DNA of 64,000 nucleotides from Lunularia cruciata (taxonomy: Eukaryota > Streptophyta > Marchantiopsida > Lunulariales > Lunulariaceae): NCBI GenBank assembly GCA_948567375.1, contig OX419757.1:40052001-40116000 (forward strand). Direction: 5' to 3'. The notes below the pieces were generated by a model. The model had not been told where the DNA came from. It searched no databases and was given only the letters and a program-made list of their open reading frames with translations. The translations under genes were made by a program, and so were the position numbers. Shown one piece after another: positions 34,501 through 48,016 of the stretch (position 1 is its first letter; each line of letters opens with the position of its first letter).

Positions 34501-35656
34501 TAGTATTGTTATTATATTATGGTGAGTTTCATTTTTTTCATTTGTTTGTTTCTTAGAATATTCTTGTATTTGCAAAGTCTCATATCTTTTCACTTGTGAG
34601 ATAATGAAATTTCATCAACAAACTTAGCAGATATTTTCACTTAAGCTGAATAAAATCTCATATAGACTTAGCGGATCTTTCCACACTTAGCATAAATATG
34701 CCATGTGCAATATATGCCAACAAGTACAACTCCAAGTTTTCTATCTTTGATCAAGTACTAATTTTTTTTATCAAGTACAGTCATGTGAATAAAAGAACAG
34801 AGAGCCCAGCTCTCTACCTTATCTAGCAATAGCAAAAATGTAACCCCCATTGTAGTAGTTGTTAGAAAGGTTGGATATGGGTTGCAAAAGTTGCTTCAAA
34901 AAAATTCTTGTAGATGTGGAGACTTTAGCAACATGAAAACAACATACTTGTAAGCTAAAAAAGAAAACATGGACTCAAACATAATCCCCTCCCAATGCTA
35001 CAAAAACCAACACACAACAAAGCCGTGCAAACCAAATGACCTGGGCAGTTTGCATGGTGTTGGTGGTTTGCACGGTGTTCCCTAGTTTGCATGGCGTGCT
35101 TGTTGTTTGCATGGCATGGAATTTGGTTTGTGCAATTTGTGGCCTTGGAATTTGATACTTTCCTTTGCAAACATGTTTCTTCTTAAACATGAACAGTTCA
35201 ATTATGCTTACTACTATCCAAAGTGAACTGAAGTTGAATCTTTTTGATGGTCAACTTATGCTTAAATTATGCAAGATTCTAGGAAAGTATAATCATGAGA
35301 CATGCTTGTGTTCTTGTCTTGTGCAGTAGCTGGACAAGTGGAAAATAGAAATGGTTGAGTTAATGTTGGACTCTCCAAATTGATAGATTTAAAACTCAAT
35401 CTCTACTTGGAAAGATTCATGATTTCATTCCTTGAAATTAGGAGTACTTGGACTTCTACTTCTTGTTCCATGCTGCTTTATTTCACAAGCTTTTTTGATA
35501 ATAAGAATAATATCATATAAATATGATATATGATAAGAATATGATAAAAAAGTAGTATAGCATGTCAAAATGGGTTTTGATTGAGAAGAATATGATAACA
35601 TGAATTGTGTCAAAATCTCAAGACTCTCTTGAGAATGATTAAATGAATTGATCAGG
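34501..35656. other. Spacer with TTTGCA-rich block
   Basis: No gene. Around 35020-35125 GTTTGCATGG or GTTTGCACGG occurs repeatedly at irregular intervals, plus one inverted TGCAAACC. Confidence 0.5.
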
Positions 35657-35959
35657 GATCCCAAAATCCCAACATGTTTGTTAAAGGAAAGGCAACCACT
35701 CATAACATGTGATCTTGTGTCTTCTTTATTGAAACTTTTTCTATCATTGCCAGATATATCTTGAGCTATAGTGGGAATGTTTGCCCTAAACTCTCTACAA
35801 ATTCTCTATGTTCCTCTTCCACAAGTCTCATCTATTTATCAAAAATTTATACAAAATAAGGCATACGCTAATCCACCTTAACAAATATCTATTTCTATTT
35901 GGATCACATGTTATGAGTGGTTGCCTTTCCTTTAACAAACATGTTGGGATTTTGGGATC
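35657..35959. repeat. Perfect 58-bp inverted repeat, 187-bp spacer
   Basis: 35657-35714 and 35902-35959 are exact reverse complements, bounded by GATCCC and GGGATC. Identity stops abruptly at both ends of each arm. Absence of any mismatch implies a recent event or ongoing gene conversion. Confidence 0.95.
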
Positions 35960-36554
35960 TAAAAAATTCAACTTGTTCAACTTGTGCAATGAAAGCCATC
36001 TTCCTTTCAAAATCCATATATTGTGCTCATTGAGTACACAAGCATGACTACACATTTATTGAAGACAATTTGATTTGCACTTTAGAAGAAGGTACCAAAT
36101 GAATCATAGGCACATAGGCAAAATCACCTAGAAGATACAAATAGGGACCAAAAGACTCATTTGACTCTCTTCATAAATCCTTCCATAGAGTTGACTTTTT
36201 TAATTAAGTCATGTCATAGCAAGAGCCATACATCCCTGCATAAAATTGCATAAAAGTACCTATTAGATAAAATACTAAACACATGAACTTGTGATTGTGA
36301 ATTGACTAAAGTTTACCAAAATCCTTGCAATCTAGTGTGACTAAAGCATACAAGAATCTTTGTAATCTAGTGTTGGTGCAATCTAATGAACATTAAAAAC
36401 AAGATTCACAAACCTTTACATACACCAAATTGATCCTTACCACCCAAGAAGTATATTATTATTGTCCATTGATGGAGTAAGATCCTTTCTGATTAAATTT
36501 TGTTTCAATCAATTTTTGGCCTTAGAGCCAATTGGAAAAGGATTTTGTCAAGCA

Positions 36555-37146
36555 ATCTCCAAAGGAGCACCTTCTCTTTATTATATAGACAAAGAGGAAT
36601 ATAGACCAAGGAATCTCCACCATAGTATTAGACACATAGATAGGTGACATGTTAGCAAGTTCCATCCTTGGATTACTTACTTGGATGGGTGACATGTCGG
36701 TCCTAGTCCTATCTGGTTGGTCAAAGAAGCTTTGATTGGAGGGAATCTTTAAAGGAATCATCTTGTAGGAATCTCACATTTTTTAGGCCCAATTCATCCG
36801 TTTAGGCCTCCAAAATTGCCTTCAAAGATTTTAGGCATATTTTGGTTCCTACTCTATTAGTAGAAGTCCTCTTTTGGTGATACCTCTTTCTGATCTGTTT
36901 AGTCCATCATGTGTAACATCTTGCCAGATGTTACCAAACATATGTCTGAAATCACCTTCTCACCTTAAAATCATATGTCTAGCTATTGGTTCTAAGGTTT
37001 TCAAGTCTACTTAGGTTTTTGACCTATTGGTAGAAGTACTCTTTTGGTTCTATCTGATCTATATTGATCATCATGTATAACATCATTCCAAACGTTATCA
37101 AACCAAATCTCACATCTAGATCATATGGCTAGCTCTTGGTATTACA
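36555..37146 (-). repeat. LTR copy 4 of the TGTAATAC family
   Basis: The minus-strand 5' end is TGTAATAC (plus 37139-37146). It contains the doubled internal unit (near 36908-36937 and 37070-37100), as in copy 1, and the AATTCATCCGTTTAGGCCT segment near 36789-36808. It is truncated at its 3' end, just beyond the GGAGCACC hairpin near 36560. Confidence 0.85.
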
Positions 37147-40100
37147 ATATTGAACATGCCTAAAAAACACACTATATAACACCACCCTCTACAAATCCCT
37201 ATATGTCTTCTACAACAAACACAAATTCCAAGCTAGAAACACCTTACTATCATGTACTCTTGTAGGCTTTATGTGGAGAATCTCATCTCCTTTGTACAAT
37301 TGCAAACATTCACAAAAGATCAAAGATCTAAAAATGTACACCTTCTCTAATCTCTTTTTTCTCTTTTTGTAACTCTCTCACACTAATCACATTAACAAGA
37401 GAGCTCACATATCTTTTCTCTATCTAACTCCTAGCAAAAGAGTCCTACTAATAAGAGAGCATGAGGCGTTCCAATGACTTTTCCTAACAAAAGAGAAACA
37501 AGTGGTTTTCCTTCTCAACCCTATCATAGAGTTTTTACTCCTCCTTTGGGTGACTTTTACTTACTAGAGAGAACCCAATAATTTTCCTTCTCAACCCCTA
37601 TTGCTAAGACAAAACCAATATGCTAACTAGCAAGAACCATGCCATTTTCTTTCTCAACACCTATCTATAATGAAAAAACCATTGATATTTCCTTGACCTT
37701 TACTTGATGGATACACACTATACCCACTAACCCATTGTGCTTTTCTCATAGAAATCTTATTTATTCCTATGGACATGGATACCAGATAGGTGTGACGCTT
37801 GCTAATGACAAAAACCCATAATTTTTTCTCCTTGATGTCTACTTTTTGTGACTCTTATGGGAGACTCTACTAACCCACTGGGATTTTTTTATAGACCTCC
37901 TACTAACATGGATGACAGAAAACACATGGATTTCTTGATACTCCTACTCGTAAGAAAATGGATTCAAGTCAAATAAATATAATGAATTCAACTCAAATTT
38001 AGCTAGAACATTTAGAGAGTTTTGCATAATTGTCAAACTCTATGACTCTTTGATATTATCTTTGCACCACTACACCTTGTAGCAAACTTTCTTTCAGCTT
38101 GTATTTGGGACACATCAAAGAATTATCTTTCTTCTTCAAGTTTGGAGTTTCTTCTTGGCTATGAAATTGGATCTCTAGGCCCTAACAGCTCCCTACCAAT
38201 AGTTCAACTCAACTTCCAACCCAAAATTTGCTCCTCAAGTACTAAGTGCTCATCTCTTACACATTCCACTCCAACAAACTACATTTTATCTCTTGACATC
38301 ACTATCTTTCTCTTGTTCTATTTGGGTATCCCTAATCATTTCTCACTTCTCTCCATTTTGTCACATTCCACTCATTTCTCATTCTCTGGGCCCAAGTACT
38401 CATCCATTGCATTCCACTCATTTTTCTAACTTGAGTCCTCTACAAGCAGACTACTTCTCTTGTTCACATTCCTCAAATTCTAACTCAAAATTTCACTCCA
38501 CAACCCATAATTTGATGATGCACAGGAGTAATCTCTTCCACCTTGGTGCCAAATTCATTTTGAATCCAAACTTGGCCATATCATCAATGTTTGAACAACA
38601 ATGATAGGTCATTGCTAACATCCAAATACAACATTAATAGTTAAGTGCAAAACTTAATATTAACAAGACCATGATAATCCTCCTAAAACACCACAAGTCA
38701 TGTTTTGTAACTCGAATAGACATTTTACAATGTCAACGGGGCTCTTCTTGTAAAGATCTCAAGGCCACTTAATTCATAGTATATTCAAAAATCCCCCATA
38801 ATTATTCTAACAATACATTTATGTGAGATGAAAATGTGATTCTTAAAATGCACTATTATCCAGAAGATAAAGTTTATGTTGTCTCAACTAATTTAACCCA
38901 CAAACTATCACAATGTCTACTTGACCTTGAAGTTTACATGTTAGCCTGAAATTGTCACATGGGTACCATAAAACTTAAAAAATATTTATGGACTATCCAT
39001 TTATGTGAGGACTTATTTTTTTACCCTACTCCTACCAAAATTTTATAAGTTGTGAACCCGTAAACCATAAAATAAATTTATATAGTATTCATTTTTGTGA
39101 AAAACTTTTGTTACAATAATCTTTCCAACACTCTTCTTACAATACCCCCAAAATTCTATAGGTTGTGAACCACACTCATAAAAAAACCATAAATTCCACA
39201 CTTGAGTCCACCAATAGAGATGTGTGGACAAGTGTACAACAAGTTTAAATTAGAAATTAGAGAGGAAGGAAAATAGAGAAATTGTATCATTTCTAAATGT
39301 ACATTAGGTTTATTTCAATTTATGACTGAAAAGAAAATTCTCCTTTATTTTTAATTTTAGTTCTATTGATATCCATATTGAAGCTATGGAGAATTAAATA
39401 AAAATAACAAAAGAATTAAGATTTGATAGGGTTTGCAATGGTTACTTTAGGATGGGAGAAATGGGTTAGGAATTTATACTTAAAATATTCATATTTTAAT
39501 TATTTTAGTTCTATTAGAACTCCCTTTGGAAATATTGAGATGTAAATAAAATTTATGAGTAGTTATAGATTTTAGTGTTTGGAAAGTTAGCATTTACTCA
39601 TGTGATGTAGGATGTGAGTGTGTTGTGGTTTTATAAATACAAGAGAATACAAGATGGAGTATCCTATGTTATTATTAGCTAATTTTTGTGCTAGCTATGG
39701 TTTAGCTTCTCATGCGGTGTTGATTAGAACAACCTAAGATATAATGTGCCTAATGCATCATAGATTCTTTGCCTTGCAAAGGATAAAGACTCATGAAAGA
39801 AAATTAAAAAAGGACTATGATTGGACCATTGGGGATGGTCATGTAAAGTAGCCAATCTTATTGACATCATTTATACTCAAGATTATACATGCTATTTTAA
39901 TTTCTTTGAGGTTTGCTCAGAAAATGAAAAAGCAATTAATATTATTTACTATACAATGTTGTAGTAGATTATGTGAAGGATCTTACAATTACCATATGAG
40001 TAAACTATGTTGGTTCAAATGATTAGTTGCATGGATTACTATCTTATCCGCTTCTAAGACTTTGATGTGTATAGGTAGTGGAGGCTCAAGTAATGTGTTT

Positions 40101-42625
40101 TAGTCTTGCTAGTTTTTAGTGAGTAGAATGAAAAAGATAGAGCATCCAAGAGTGGTAGAGGAGCACAAGAGTTATAAACAAGTGATCCGTGCTCTTGATC
40201 TACCTCTTCTAAATCTTTTTCTCATTAGGCTTCAGATTTTACACCATGATAACTTTCAAGTTTGGATTGTAGCTCATTTTGGTCTTGATCTAGATTCAAT
40301 TATACTTTTTGTGCTTATTTATGGGTAAGTTTGGGATTACCCATTTACATCCTTTTTAAAAAGAGATGCACCAAAAATCTTGTTGAAGGCTTTGGGGGTG
40401 TATTTTGGAGATCCATGTGTCAAAAGGAAGAGTTGACAAGTGTCCAAAATACAAAGAATTAACTCCAACCAATTCAAGACTAGGGTTTTGTAAGTTTAGA
40501 GATGTTACCAAGGTCCATTTGGGATTAACATACCACCATTGGAAAGAAGAGCATGCAAGCTAAAATTTGAAAGAAAAAACATGAAATTTAAGTGAGATTC
40601 TTGAGGTATGATCAATGGAAGCAAAGAAAGTCTAATTTGTACCAAGGTGCTCAATTTGGGAGATTTGCAATGTTCTATGATAGCTTTTTATGATATGTCA
40701 TTTAGGTTGGAGCTGAGGCAAAATTGAAGTTGTGCTATGCCTAAGGAACATTACATTTGCTTCTTCTTTTTTATCCTGATTTAATCAAAGGAGTTTGGAA
40801 GACTTGAAATCAAGGTATTGAGGTGCAGATTATGATCAATTTGAGATTTTGGTCACATGTCAAATTCTGGTCCGTGTCAGCTTATGAAAATTTAAAGAAT
40901 TGTTAGTGGCAATGTCTTGTACCTTTGTGCAAAAACTCCATGTAAATTACTCAAATAGAGAATTCAAGATTTTGGATCAAGTTTACCTAGGTCTGTAGAG
41001 CTTAAAAGTAAGCCTAACTTGGAAATTACTCCACATTTAAAGATTGGTTTTGGATTCAAATGTCAAACTTCATAGAGTACCAAAAAAGAGTAAAAAACCA
41101 TTGTGGAATTGGTTTGCTCAAGGTTTACAAGTAGTGAGATCTAATATACCAAACTTCATTTGAATTCCTATCATATATGCTACCAACTTATTCCATTTAC
41201 ACTTGTAATTGAGTATATTTTCATATTTAACATCATGAATTTTTTTAAAAGTGTTCCTAATACTCATTTGAATCCCTTAATCTAAGAAAATTCTGCCAAA
41301 AACCAAGATTGGAACTTGATTAGGGTTGCAACATTAGATTGCAACCTTGATTAGTAGTTTGAAATTAAAGAAACTACAAAAAAATAAAATGAAGTTCAAG
41401 AGATGTAACAAAAGCTGTAGTTGTAAGATTGTGATTTGCTATATATCATTAAAAGCATATGTTTTAGGCTTTCCATTAAGTCTAGAACATCTTAGTCTAT
41501 AGCTATAGAGAGGAATTTATCTCAATTGTAGTCTTGCAATTGTGTCCCCACCACAAGGTGTAGAATTTCCTTATTTAGAACAGTTTTGAAAGCAACTCTT
41601 GGAGTATGGGTGAGGTGAGGCTCTTGAATTGAGCAAGGATTCTCTAAAAAAACTTATATACAAGCAGCACAGAGAGTTATTGTTAAGTTACATGTGTTTG
41701 TATCTTCTCCATATATTGCATGCTTAAGTGCATGCCAAATTGGATTAGTGTATGGGCATTGCATTTAGGTTTATTTTCCTTAGGTATGTTGTGTTCTCCT
41801 TGGTGAATCTTGAAGTGATGACAAGAATGCATGTTGTGATGATAGGTTAGGTTGCCTTTTCCCTACCCAATAAAACAAATTTCAATCTGTGTAATTGGTG
41901 TAAAAGTCTTGATGGTTAGGATTATAAGTGTACAAAACTATCTATGATAAGTTTAGATACAACCTACTACTTATAAACTCCACAGCTAAGCACCCATTGT
42001 GTTCCTAATGAGAAGAAAGCATAATGCAATACCATCATGGGATAACAATTAGGTTGTGGGAGTGGTTAGCATCCCAAGCAACCTATATTTTGAGGCTATT
42101 TGAAACAAGTTTTTCATATCCATGCTTACTCTATAAGCTTCATTGTGCAGTCTATGATGAGGAAAGATAGACTTTTTGCTTACCACTCAATTGATTGGCA
42201 CTTTATTCTTGAGTATGGTTCTTATTCCTCTTATTTCCACAATGGTATTTGTTATACTAGGTGGGGACATGCTAGGTAGAGAAATGTGGCTACTAGATTT
42301 TGCAGCTTCCAAGTCAAGATTGAGCTACTCTACAAGAGGAGTTTGTTTGGGACATATATTGTAAGAGACAAGTCCAACCACAAAATATTACAAATTCCAC
42401 TTGATTATGACAATAGGATCTAGGGTGAAGTTGGAGAGTGTAGTATAAAAACTCAAGTATTACACCTCATCTATGGCTAATCCTCTTGATAAGAATATCT
42501 CTTCCTTATACTTATTATATCATCAAGTAAGAGAAATAATTTTATAAAAGATTTTGGAGGTTCAACTTGTCAAATTATTATATTTTGATAGATCACTTTT
42601 TTCACAACTCCGCATCTCTCTTTTG
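37147..42625. other. AT-rich region without recognised genes
   Basis: Only short frames. Diverged repeats of a GTTGTGAACC-containing unit occur near 39040-39175. No transposon family was recognised with confidence. Confidence 0.4.
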
Positions 42626-42691
42626 GAGGCTTGTTAGGGATATTTTATGAGCATCTTAGAGGCTTGTTAGGGATATTTTACGAGCATCTTA
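42626..42691. repeat. Tandem repeat, two 33-bp units
   Basis: GAGGCTTGTTAGGGATATTT starts at 42626 and 42659; the units differ by one base (ATGAGC against ACGAGC). Confidence 0.95.
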
Positions 42692-42699
42692 GAGACTAC

Positions 42700-43050
42700 T
42701 TCAATGAAAATGATCACTCTAGTGGTTTCATAAAACTATTCCAGGTAGTTGCAGAAAGAGTGAAGAGAGATTATGTAGCTTAGATATATTAGGTACCATA
42801 AGATAGTTTTCTCATATAGATACCATTGGAGCTTATTTCTAGTTTACCTCTTAGATATAGGGAATTAATAAAAACACAAACTAAATTTGATAGAAACACA
42901 TACTCTACTAAGATAATGCTACTTGTTGTGAGCGGCTCTCCTTTGAGCGAAATGCAGAGATGAGCAAGCAAATTAAGAGATGTGGAATTTATTGCAAGAC
43001 AGGCCATAATCTCTAGCATTGTTATAAACCAATGAAATTAATGAATGATT
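42700..43050 (+). pseudogene. Possible Ty1/copia gag remnant
   Basis: Near 42973-43030 the plus strand reads a damaged nucleocapsid knuckle, C-x-x-x-C-KTGH-NL-stop-HCYK, close to the copia CxxC-KKxGH-x4-C pattern. Upstream segments are gag-like but have stops. A portion near 42783-42848 is repeated in diverged form near 43147-43222. The evidence is thin. Confidence 0.35.
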
Positions 43051-43224
43051 TCATAAGTAATAATGCTTTTCTAAATTTTTTTAATTTTAGTTAAGTTCCC
43101 ATGTAAAAGAACTATATTTTTTTAGTACGTATTTTTATCAAATGCCTAGATATATTAGATATACCAGGTGCAATACGATAGATTTATCGTAAAAATACTA
43201 TCGGAGCTTAGCTCTATTTCACCC

Positions 43225-44997
43225 CTTGTGTTTTCACTTGTGTTATACAGGTTAATGAAGTCCTCCTACCCCTCTTGTTATCTAGGTGGATCGCCTTTTC
43301 TCTCTTTATCTACACCTGATCTCCACGAGTTGCTTGCGGAGGCGTGAACCAATGGGGGAAGATTAAGGAGGCTCGCCCTTCACAAGCATAGCCATCTTCT
43401 CACGACTTTCAGCACCTCCAAGTAGTTGGAGATGCGCATGTTTTCTCAAAATAGAGATCTTCTGTTCCTACTTCAAATTCGATCGTGATCTGCATTTTTA
43501 GTATACTTGATTATCATTTATCAATTGAAGTGATAATTTCGATGCATGGATCGGAAATTCCGGTCATGACCACCGAAAATTCATGAGAATCATCTCTGAA
43601 CGTGCACTCGAAATGATTTTAACAACAATCAGGCTGGACTGCGAATCTCTACTTTCTTGACTCATTTGAATCAACATGAGTCAAGAAAGTGGAGAGTCGG
43701 CTATTGTATAATCTGGCCATTCGAGATTCATCATGTGCGGAACAAAAGCGCGTAGTACTACGGACAGTTCACTCTCGCTCCGGAGTCGCTCGAATACTAA
43801 ACTGTCTTTGCCCCTGGAGAGGCAAAATGAACTTTGGGTGTAGCAATGAGTGTGTGTTGTAAGTTGAGAGCTCATGATGAGAAACACGGACGTTCAGACA
43901 GAACGAAATTTTACATTTCTTGAGGGCAGTCCCCGTCCTCCGCTTGCAACTTCGGTCAAATGTTCCATATAGGCGATGAAACAAGCAAAACGCCGGGACG
44001 AGTGTATCATTAGGCGCGAATGATTGCATGCGACTTCTAGTTTCTGCTATCAGAGGGTTCTATGCTAGGCAATGGGTTGTATTTCTCGAACCTCTAGAGA
44101 GACATGAAATCGCTCTTGTGAGGTCCTTTTGATATTTTGTCAAAATTCATTTTCTTGAGTTAAAGATCTAGAATAGTCCAGTGTAGAAAGCAGACACAAC
44201 ACTGTCACTCATGAGTAACGTCAAAATTGAGTTGATTTTAAAAATGAATAAGTTATAACTCGATCAAAGTATTATACAAGTTGCTCAAAATAGGGCGGTT
44301 CAGTTTTAGAAGTTAGGGGACTTTGGGTTTACCTTTAAAATTTATAAGGATGTCCGTAAAACGTTTGATGTTGGAGATGCGACTGCCCAATAATTTGGGG
44401 CTCTGAATGGTTTCGCCCAATTTTGTAATCCTTGTGAACACATCAGAATTTTGAACAATGATAAAGTCCTGCACTTTACAAGTTAGATCAAGTTCATAAA
44501 AGCCACGAAAGACCTAAACTGTACTCACGTAAAATATTCACAAAATTTCCCCATAAACAAACGGTTGATAGCCTTCATAAAGCCAGAACTCTTCCACCCT
44601 AATGTGTCGTGCACCAAATATGAACGCAACGATTTTACAATATTTTTTCTACTTTCAACTTCTACATTAGATTAAAAAAATGGTTTTAATGACTAGAGTG
44701 TTCTAGAGGCCCATGTCTGAACATCTTGAAGTTTTTGCCTGGCCATTAGCGATTGTCCTGATGACCAAGTCACGAACTTTTAAGTGGTAAGGAGTCCCCC
44801 ATTCTCTTGAAGCGTACCTCAAAGATTGAGCCCGAAGTCCAAGGCGCCGACCCGGAAAATTTGTTTTCTGATTCGCTGACTGCCGTCAACACAACACGCA
44901 AGTTGTATTCCCGAGAAGAACATTAAGGGTTTTCAGATAACTGATTATGAGTTTTATAAAATTCGACAAAATTTTAATATTTTTTTGAATTTTAGAA
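43225..44997. other. Moderately GC-rich spacer without recognised genes
   Basis: No domain found. A 15-bp perfect inverted repeat with a 10-nt loop is at 43651-43690. Confidence 0.4.
43651..43690. repeat. 15-bp perfect inverted repeat, 10-nt loop
   Basis: 43651-43665 (ACTTTCTTGACTCAT) and 43676-43690 are exact reverse complements; pairing continues outward four more bases with one mismatch. Confidence 0.9.
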
Positions 44998-45413
44998 AGG
45001 GAAATTGTCAAAAATTGTCACCAACACGTTCCGATATTACAAACCTCCCTCAACAATTCAGAATTACGAGAGTAACCCCGGTATTTACCAAACGTTGGTG
45101 TCGGGCTCGGAGGGTTGGTTTGTGGGGTTGGAATGGAGAAAGGGGTAGGTTTGACCTTCAGTAAGAGTTTGCCCCTAATGTAGTAAAGTATATATGGGCT
45201 GACATAGCTCTGAGTCCAACATTATCGATGAACAGAACAAAAGATATCAATCCCACGTCATGATGTCCAAGGCCATTATGAGTATTTTGATAACAACCTA
45301 AATTATCTCAATCTGCTTAGTGCGTCAAGCAACCAATGCATCGGTCACCATCTCCTGAGATATCAGGAGATTGGAGCTGTTATTAGTGACTTGACTGATT
45401 ATTGAAGACTATC

Positions 45414-45650
45414 ACAGTCAAGAGCAAAGATGTGACTGATGAAACAACAAGGTGCGGAACAGGCCTTATCTAGATATATTTCGACTCTACTATGGTAAAG
45501 TATTACAGTGAATAGATACCATGAGTGGTAAATAATCAGGAAGTCCAACAAGTCAGTATTCAGGAGTTCAGCCGAATGACAGTGATGAGGAACTATCCCT
45601 ACAGTCAAGAGCAAAGGTGTGACTGATGAAACAACAAGGTGCGGACAAGC
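45414..45650. repeat. Direct repeat of about 50 bp, offset 187 bp
   Basis: 45414-45464 and 45601-45650 share ACAGTCAAGAGCAAA, TGTGACTGATGAAACAACAA and GGTGCGGA. Confidence 0.85.
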
Positions 45651-45670
45651 CCTGATCAGAGAAACTGGAA

Positions 45671-45742
45671 ATCGTGTAGAAAACATGAAGGATAGGAATA
45701 CCCCATCAAGCCGCACAAGGAGAGACAAAATAGGTAATATTC
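45671..45742 (+). repeat. Dispersed conserved motif, copy B
   Basis: It retains GTAGAAAACATGAAGGAT and CCCCATCAAGCC in the same order as copies A, D and E; the first block is largely lost. It ends with GGTAATAT, as does copy C. Confidence 0.55.
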
Positions 45743-45784
45743 AAGAAATCCAGCAGGAGTGATGAAATATCCTCTCTCTATATA

Positions 45785-46010
45785 TAGGTATACAGAATAG
45801 AAGCTGTTTTGGGAACAAGTTATCCAGAACTCATGAAGTGCAAATGATCAGTAAACAATATGTACATGATACGCAACACTAGTAATATTAAATCACTAGA
45901 GTAGAATGCATGGAAGGTAAGCTACACGCAATGCTAGAGTAGTATTAAATCCCTCAGTTAGAATGCATGGAAGGTAACCTACAGCAATGGCATAATCAAA
46001 ACAAACATAT
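45785..46010 (-). repeat. Dispersed repeat family, copy without hairpin; internal 55-bp tandem
   Basis: The reverse complement matches 16010-16208. Two tandem 55-bp units starting near 45873 and 45928 share GAATGCATGGAAGGTAA. Compared with the 16-kb copy, one arm of the palindrome is absent. Confidence 0.65.
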
Positions 46011-47289
46011 TGAGACACCTGCATATATGGAGAAGAAACATCATCAAATGAAGGGAGAAGTAAATGTCATTTGGAAACCATTAGATAGTAACATGCATAT
46101 TTGAGATTCAGCCATCAAAGAAGTGGATACCAACCTCCCATCAGGCAGAAACGGCCAAAGGATTGAGATAAACTAGTGTCAAGAGAGAAGTAATAGTCTG
46201 TAAATATCGGGGGTCAAGGAAAATCTGAGTCAAGAAACAAAAATTGGGGAAGGCGTATGAGACAAAGCACTGGAAGTAGAAATCGCTCAGAGAATGAGGG
46301 AAGACGAGCAAAGCATTTGAGGACTGGATATCTATAATCACATCAAGCACTATGGACGCCAGAGTCCACAAAAACCAAACAGCTGAGGGAAGCAGAAGAC
46401 GGCCATAGTACGTCTCCATGAAAACACATGCAACTTCATCAATGTCTCACTCAATGCCAAAGTAGTTGAGCTAGAGTCAGTACCCCTCATACCAAGTTTC
46501 TGCTCAAAAACTCATGAGTGCCAAGGCAAACTCGGTTGCTTCCAACGATGCAGCTCAGGGGAAGGGAAAAGCTGTAACAAATGAAGCTTGAAGTCCAAAC
46601 AAAGGGCAACAACAGTAATAATCTGAAAGGCTATGTGATGTAAAGAAATCAGCATCCTCTTGAAGAAAATGAAAACGTGAGCAGGAATAAGAAAGGGACA
46701 CAAGACATATCGGGTTAAAGCCTGAAAGCAAACAGATGTTAGTATGAAAAGCAAATAAAGACTAGTAGAACTACTCGAAGGTGCAAGAAATGAAGGTAGA
46801 AAATTAAAATAGTGAAATCAATGAAGAAACAGTAAGGAGCTGAGGTAGAAGGTGCAAGAAGGAGTAAATAGTTTGACACCCCACGAAGACAGTAGGGAGC
46901 GCATCCAACACAAGTAGAAAATAGCATATCATTTGCTATATAAAGGGGGGCCAAAAAGCACCGAGTAAAGTAGAACAAACAGCAACCAAAAGTGAAAGGA
47001 GACAATCAACCTAAGAGGGGAAAAAGGAACACGAAGGGATGGAAGGGGGAAGGGTATTTTTGAGAGGAAGGTAGCAAGAACAAGAAGGGGCGGAAGATGA
47101 ATGCGGAAAGAGGAAAGAAAAAAGAACACAAAAAAATTAGGGCATCTCGCAAGGCGTCAAAGCCGGGAGAGGAGTTCAGCCTCGTATGAAATGAACCCAA
47201 GTGGGGCCAAGTGTCCCTAAGTATACAATCAAATCCATATGGCAAAAAATATATAGAGCTGTATTCAGAGTGTATGTATCACCGTAGGA

Positions 47290-47456
47290 GTACTTATATA
47301 TGAGTAATAAAGAGTTGGGTGAGCTTGTTTCAGCCGAAGAGGTAACTTTCGAGATAGGAAGTGAACCACGTTAAGTATTGTTGTCTTTACGTTATTTACT
47401 CAATGGGGTTTATGCTGTGCTATTGCGAGAAGTTCTCGGGATTGTGTTTTCTAACA
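47290..47456 (+). repeat. Possible 3' end of an LTR
   Basis: AATAAAGAG near 47304, then GTGAACCACGTTAAGTATTG, TCTTTACGTTATTTACTCA and a TTTTCTAACA terminus resemble the R-U5 end of plant LTR retrotransposons. The 5' end of such an LTR was not located. Confidence 0.35.
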
Positions 47457-47492
47457 GGACCGGTCAGCTTCAACATCATAGAACTCAGGAAA

Positions 47493-47600
47493 TGTTCGCA
47501 AAACCATGCGCACATCGCTTGAGCCACTAGTATTCAAAAGTTCAATGAAAGGTTTGCAAAAGCATGCGCATATCGTTTGCTAAGTATTCAAATCATCTGT
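47493..47600. repeat. Diverged two-copy direct repeat, about 59 bp
   Basis: GTTCGCAAAACCATGCGCAC and GTTTGCAAAAGCATGCGCAT begin the units, each followed by ATCG-TTG and AGTATTCAAA. Confidence 0.75.
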
Positions 47601-48016
47601 GCCCACCATTGCGTCTTCGTAGAGATAAAAAAATTATCTTCAAAATTTCTCACCAGTACAAAGCGATCGAACCGAGGCCAACGTGCTGGACAGATTTTGA
47701 GCAATACAACTCCTTGTCTTCCTTCTCGGAAAATGGCGGGAAATTGTTACATCTTGGGATGTCGTGAAACTAAATGAGATTATTTCTCATTGATTTACAA
47801 GATTATCTCAAGTCAGGACCATCCAGCATGGTCTGCCCTTCTCCGACCCAACCCCACGATCCAGCCCTTCGAGCCTGACACCAACATTTGGAAAGTACAA
47901 GATTATACTTTTATATTTTTTAAGTTTATAAGTTACTTTTATAATTATTAAATTGTTTGGGGCAGGTTGGTAATATCAAAATTTGTCAAGGGTATTTTTG
48001 ACCGTCCCGTTTAAAA

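Larger units (their letters stand above)
44998..48016. mobile_element. 3-kb segment with long inverted termini
   Basis: About 45000-45140 and the reverse complement of about 47850-48016 align in order: GGGA...GTCAAAAAT, GATATTAC-AACCT-CC, CAA-CAATT, then AA-GTTGGTGTC-GGCTCG-AGGG and GGGGTTGG. The arms are roughly 150 bp with indels. Such termini bounding 3 kb suggest a DNA transposon or fold-back element. No transposase was recognised inside and no target duplication could be shown, so independent insertion of two inverted copies is also possible. Confidence 0.5.

Noticed and set aside
46141-47245. Run of minus-strand frames inside the 45-48 kb segment
   Set aside because: Low-complexity hydrophobic translations in several overlapping frames; no transposase or other domain recognised.
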